Below the pieces are notes generated by a model, which was given only the letters and a program-made list of their open reading frames with translations, was not told the origin of the DNA and ran no database searches. A stretch of DNA of 26,153 nt from Euprymna scolopes (Eukaryota; Mollusca; Cephalopoda; Sepiida; Sepiolidae). The position numbers were made by a program, and so were the translations under genes. Position 1 is the first letter of the stretch, and the number at the start of each line of letters is the position of its first letter. The stretch is from NCBI GenBank assembly GCA_024364805.1, contig CM044511.1, positions 38,857,320 to 38,883,472 of the forward strand, written 5' to 3'. This document shows, one piece after another, positions 22,180-26,153 of this stretch.

Positions 22180-23560
22180 AGGGGGTGGTTCATCAGGGTT
22201 TTTTTATTTGGACATTAAGACATCCAGGTTGTAGTCAGGTGGGAAACAGGCTAACAGAACAGAGTTTCACAGGCGTGCACTTCTAAAAAAGAAGTTTTTT
22301 TTAATGGAATCTACAATTTGGTTTTGGCACTGATAAGGAGTGGGGAGTATTTTTGGAAGTGGTTTCAGCTAGAGGGGTGTTTTTCGTGAAAGATTGGCGA
22401 GGGGGGCCATAGATTGGAGCTCAGACGAGCACTGGCCATGGAAAAACAATAAAACAAAGACAGGCTCGCAACGTCTTTCCTGTGGAAGAGAGAGGTTGCA
22501 GGGAAGATAAAAAGGGCATCCTCCACTAAGCCCACGAAGTTTGTCTGTATGTAACTAGCAATGTTTACAACACGTTCCAGGTTGGAGAGAAGAGAATAAT
22601 AAATATTCGGGTTATCGTCGTCTTTTGTGGTGATGCACTATATAGTAATATTTCTGCATAAGTGTTGATGAAAGACCTTAGAATGTGAGGAAAATCAGAG
22701 ATGCTGACCCAATATAACTCCATGAGGTACACCAGCATACACACAGTGAACTTTGGAGTTTTGCTCTTGAACGACTACTTAGTTTAACCTAAAAAAATAT
22801 AGTTGAGCATTACCTTAAGATCTTGTGATGTAGACCTTTATCCGAAACCCTATCAAATAATTTATATATTGAATAATATATTGCTTTGAAATTAAATAAC
22901 CGCCATAGATGCACTGATGCTGTTTGATATTATCGTAAGAACATCCGCTGCTGATCTCTTAGAATGGAAAGCATATTACATGTAGCTAAATAGGTAATTT
23001 TTGTTGAGGTGGCTGAAAATTTCTCTATCACAGGCTGAAGTAACACACTCAATACGCACAGGAGACTTATTAGTCTGTATTCCTAAGCAGAGTAACAAGA
23101 TCCCGTATTTTTAAATACTTTGCAGACTTTCATGGATTAGCACGGAGCTGGGAAGAATCTCTCTTTAAGACAGCGCATACACAATTTGATTAGTATTAAG
23201 GCTTGTTTCAGTTGCAGTTTTTTTATCACTATGATTGGAGTATTTCCAGATATGGTTTTCTTGCTCGAATCAAGATCTTTGATAAGTCTGGCAACATCGG
23301 GTAGATAGATGGATATTGCTTAGAGGATTTTAAGTTCCAGGAAGTAAATTGGGACGAAACAATACGTATTTGCTTTCCTATTACTACTTTCCCTCAGTGT
23401 GAAATGAGAAAATAATGGAGCTTCTATTAAGAGAAGAGAAATTATTCAAATTTATTATAGGAGTATTTGTTAATTCTTCTCCACTACTCGTATGGGCAGT
23501 GGCACATTCGTGACATTTTTGATTGACCACACGAAAGTATCGTGGTATTCTTTCGTTTTT
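22180..23560 (-). mobile_element. CR1/Jockey-like LINE, reverse transcriptase to C-terminus (copy 2)
   Basis: On the minus strand the motifs run in order. LPDVARLIKDLDSSK (near 23270-23310) and RCLKERFFPAP (near 23140-23175) precede VCKVFKNTGSC. YRLISLLCVLS stands where the family has YRPISLL (near 23070), then AFHSKRSAADVLTIISNSIS (near 22930). LFDRVSDKGLHHK matches the KAFDKVWHKGLLHKL segment (near 22825-22860). YAGVPHGVILGQ is the GVPQGS box (near 22710-22740), HRKDVASLSLFYCFS follows near 22470, and LACFPPDYNLDV ends it near 22220. Between the GVPHG and HRKDVAS segments the usual FADD part has been lost or scrambled. Frame changes and stops are many. The upstream limit near 23560 is uncertain. 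The family match is by eye. Confidence 0.87.
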
Positions 23561-25114
23561 TCCTCTTCCTGTTGTGCAATGGTCTACGTCACAAGATTTT
23601 AAGTTAAGGTATTATTTGAATGTTCAACTATCATATCTTCATTAGACGTCATGATAAAATTCCCGTTACTTCAAGTAAGGGAAATAAATTAAGTCAGCAT
23701 AACCTACAAACAAAACTGCATTAGCGTTTTTTTTCAACGTGTAAATAATTTTATTATGCCTGTATAATAGGTGTTCTATTTTATTTTTTACCCATACATT
23801 CTTTTAAACTCATGGGGGGACAGTTTAATAAAATTATGATGATATATTCGCATCAGATTATTTATACAATTGTGTTCACGTGCCTTCGACAGGAAAAAGT
23901 AACGCATAAAACATTGTATAGTTAGTACATGAGGATATTTGTAAATAGGTTTTGGGTAATTTGAACAAATTTTATACACGACCCTTCCGAAAATAGTGTT
24001 TCTTAAGAAAAATATAACTAAATAAGTAGTGTTCTAGTCATGAAAATAAATATAATTAATACACATTTACAAAATATCTATTGATTCCCAGGTTAACCCT
24101 TACTTATAATCACTATTTATGTACACAATCTAATAAGTATCGTTTGCATGGAGTAGTGGTATGTTTTATTAGAATGATCTTTATTTCGTTGAAGGACTTC
24201 ATTGTTATTCACAAACAAATACCATAGAATTTGTGTTCTTATGTGTTATTTTGAGTGCATTGGATTGCTGGTGTGTATATAAACGAATATGCAATATAGT
24301 GTTCTATATTAAGATTGTATAACTGGTTATTTTTATAGTTATACGTTCATGTGTTCACGTGTCTACTGAATATGCGTGACATGTATACATTTAAGACTGG
24401 GTCTCCAATGATGGTCTTGTAAGGTTTGTTGTTTTTATCTACAGTTTGCTCTGGCTGTATATATGCAGTCATGTATACGCGTGTATAAAACATGCCAATA
24501 ATATGAGACAATTTCTTCATAACATGACGAATAACATTATCGGTGGGAGAACTCGGTAAAATGCACATAACTTTTCAAACTTTCTGTATTGCTTTCTTCA
24601 ATTAAAAATAATTTTACTCCTAAAATAGAAACACCAATACGTGATATATATTTGCTATGCTTATTTATTTCCATGTTGGGTTAATTCTCGGAGTTGGGTC
24701 CCTTTCGTACAAGTCCTTATGTTTTTTTATCTCGCTCCTCTTGATTTTTTTTCAAGTGGAAAGCCCAAGTTTGTCTGGCGTAACCAATTAATTATTTGTA
24801 CCGTCAAAAAGAGGGCGGACCTGTAAATTCACCCTTTTCCGTTCGTCCGGTTGTTTGTTCGTCTGCACGCACTTTTCTCAATAACTTCGCCTTGGAAATC
24901 TTTGGAATATTAAATATGATATAAGTAAAAATTAATCGAACATATTTTCCGGTTGTCCTCCTAAGGGGGCCTTTCGGCATAAAATAGGTAAAATTGGCAC
25001 TTTTGCACTTAATAAAAAAATTGATGCCTAGGATTTTTATAAAACTTTGTTAAAAGTTGTAACTAACTGATTTATATATAATATCGTTTGCATATACTTA
25101 GCGATAACTATAAG
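23561..25114. other. AT-rich DNA, no gene; small degenerate YCGT tract
   Basis: About 1.5 kb without a recognised gene. At 24838-24872 CCGTTCGTCCGGTTGTTTGT and the next bases form a worn tetranucleotide (YCGT)n repeat in a locally CpG-rich patch (24775-24895). Frames at 23788-23979, 24347-24568 and 24641-24826 show no motif. Confidence 0.5.
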
Positions 25115-26153
25115 GCATGTCTAGGAACGATTAGCAAGATACTTGTTAAAGTTACATTTACACATTTGAATATCAGTCCAGCCAGGGAAGCAGGCAACAG
25201 GAAGGAGATTTCTAAGTCTTCCTGTTCGAGGGAAGAAACCAGTAGAATAGAAATCCTTCTAGCATTTAGCGACATCAACAGTGAAACACTAAAATCTTAT
25301 TGCTAACCGGGTTTGTCGGGGATATTTAAGTCGAGGGGGTATAATTACAAAGAGTTCATCAGAAAACATTCCTTTAATATATTTTTAAAACATACACAAT
25401 GATTCAACATTGCAGCGATGAGGCAGACACTAGGGCTTAATGTATTAACGGAGACCGGTTAGATTGTAAACTCTTTTTTGGACCCTATCTAAAAGGAAGA
25501 GAGTAGTGATAGCTGCACCAGCCCAGATGTAGCAACAATAACGCATGTATGGGCGAATGGTGGGATTGTAGAGTCACAAGATACTCTCAGGTGTGAGTAG
25601 TCTTTACAGCTCGATAGAGTAAACCTACCTTCTTTGCAGCAGCTTTTGCAATACCCTCTATATATTTGTTCCAGTTCAAATCGTCCGCAAATGTTAAGTC
25701 GAAAAGTTAGAAGGTAGAACTCCGAGATAATGTGTTATTTTGCATTGATATAGGCGGTTAGGGAAGCGTCTTGTAATTGTAAAAGGAGAGCAGCTTAGTT
25801 GTACTAGCATTAAATCTTACCATTCATTTCTGGTCCCATTCCACTATATTCTTGAGGTAATTTTCTAACAAGTTTGCCATTGTCTTGGAGGTATGTACAC
25901 TTGTTCCTCCCTCATGGATGTTATAGATCGTTGTATCACCAGCAACTGTACCCATCTCGGACACAATTTTACCAAGAAGGTCGATTATGAACATTATGAA
26001 CAATAATGGCCGAGGGATCGACCCCTGATGCACTTCCGCATTATTGTTAGGCTGTATGGATGTACGTCGTCAATGACAACCTGTATGCCTATATCATCTT
26101 AGAAGGATCTAAGATATTTAGTATACGTCCAGTTATACCGTACGATTAAATTT
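25115..26153 (-). mobile_element. CR1/Jockey-like LINE, reverse transcriptase to C-terminus (copy 3), runs off right edge
   Basis: The minus strand enters at the right edge with IQVVIDDVHPYSLTI, then EVHQGSIPRPLLFIMFIIDL (GVPQGS box, near 26000-26038). VAGDTTIY near 25925-25950 stands where the family has FADDTTLY, so one catalytic Asp has become Gly. Next are WNKYIEGIAKAAAKKVG (near 25640-25690), YCCYIWAGAAITTLFLLDRV (near 25480-25540), YIKGMFSDELFVIIPPRL (near 25335-25385), PVACFPGWTDIQMCKCNFNK, and the end near 25120. Unlike copy 1 it keeps part of the polymerase domain. It is dead by several stops and frame changes. The 5' portion, possibly including the endonuclease, would lie beyond the window. 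Confidence 0.88.

Noticed and set aside
23788-24568. Minus frames of 63 and 73 codons
   Set aside because: No motif, ordinary AT-rich composition, and lengths expected by chance.

Overview
The window is a strongly AT-rich piece of animal nuclear DNA, dominated by dead mobile elements and very long (TA)n microsatellites. No prokaryotic gene layout, rRNA, tRNA or CRISPR is visible. The element set (a DD41D-type mariner, a DD37-type Tc1 relative, RTE-like LINEs ending in a C2H2-type finger, CR1/Jockey-like LINEs) and the long TA, TG and TC tracts fit a lophotrochozoan, most likely a mollusc such as a cephalopod. That host call is inferred from memory of repeat families, not from a host gene.

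Layout. 1-2100: simple repeats and featureless AT-rich DNA. 2104-3205: decayed mariner. 3363-3476: long TA tract. 4632-5084: unrecognised acidic coding-like stretch. 5650-6008: LINE 3' fragment (minus). 6170-6665: three degenerate copies of a ~145 bp tandem repeat. 6751-7899: complete-length but dead Tc1-like element with terminal inverted repeats. 8259-8777: TA/TG tracts. 10195-11345: a second RTE-like LINE fragment (minus). 12690-12845: ~42 bp minisatellite. 13952-14080: ~55 bp-arm hairpin. 15700-16043: CpG-rich, CCAAT-bearing, promoter-like patch ending in ATGGCGGC and a 37-codon ORF. 16080-16850: T-skewed tract. 16911-17060 and 19643-19795: two copies, in opposite orientation, of a ~150 bp foldback (MITE-like) element. 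19194-19492: possible LTR and primer-binding site fossil. 20420-21090 (+), 22180-23560 (-) and 25115-26153 (-): three CR1/Jockey-like LINE fragments, the last running off the right edge.

No confident intact host gene is present, so there is no pathway to describe. The best leads for something not already explained by known families are the promoter-like patch at 15700-16043, the foldback pair, the hairpin near 14015 and the unrecognised coding-like stretch at 4632-5084. All protein matches were made by eye from remembered family motifs; no database search was run.
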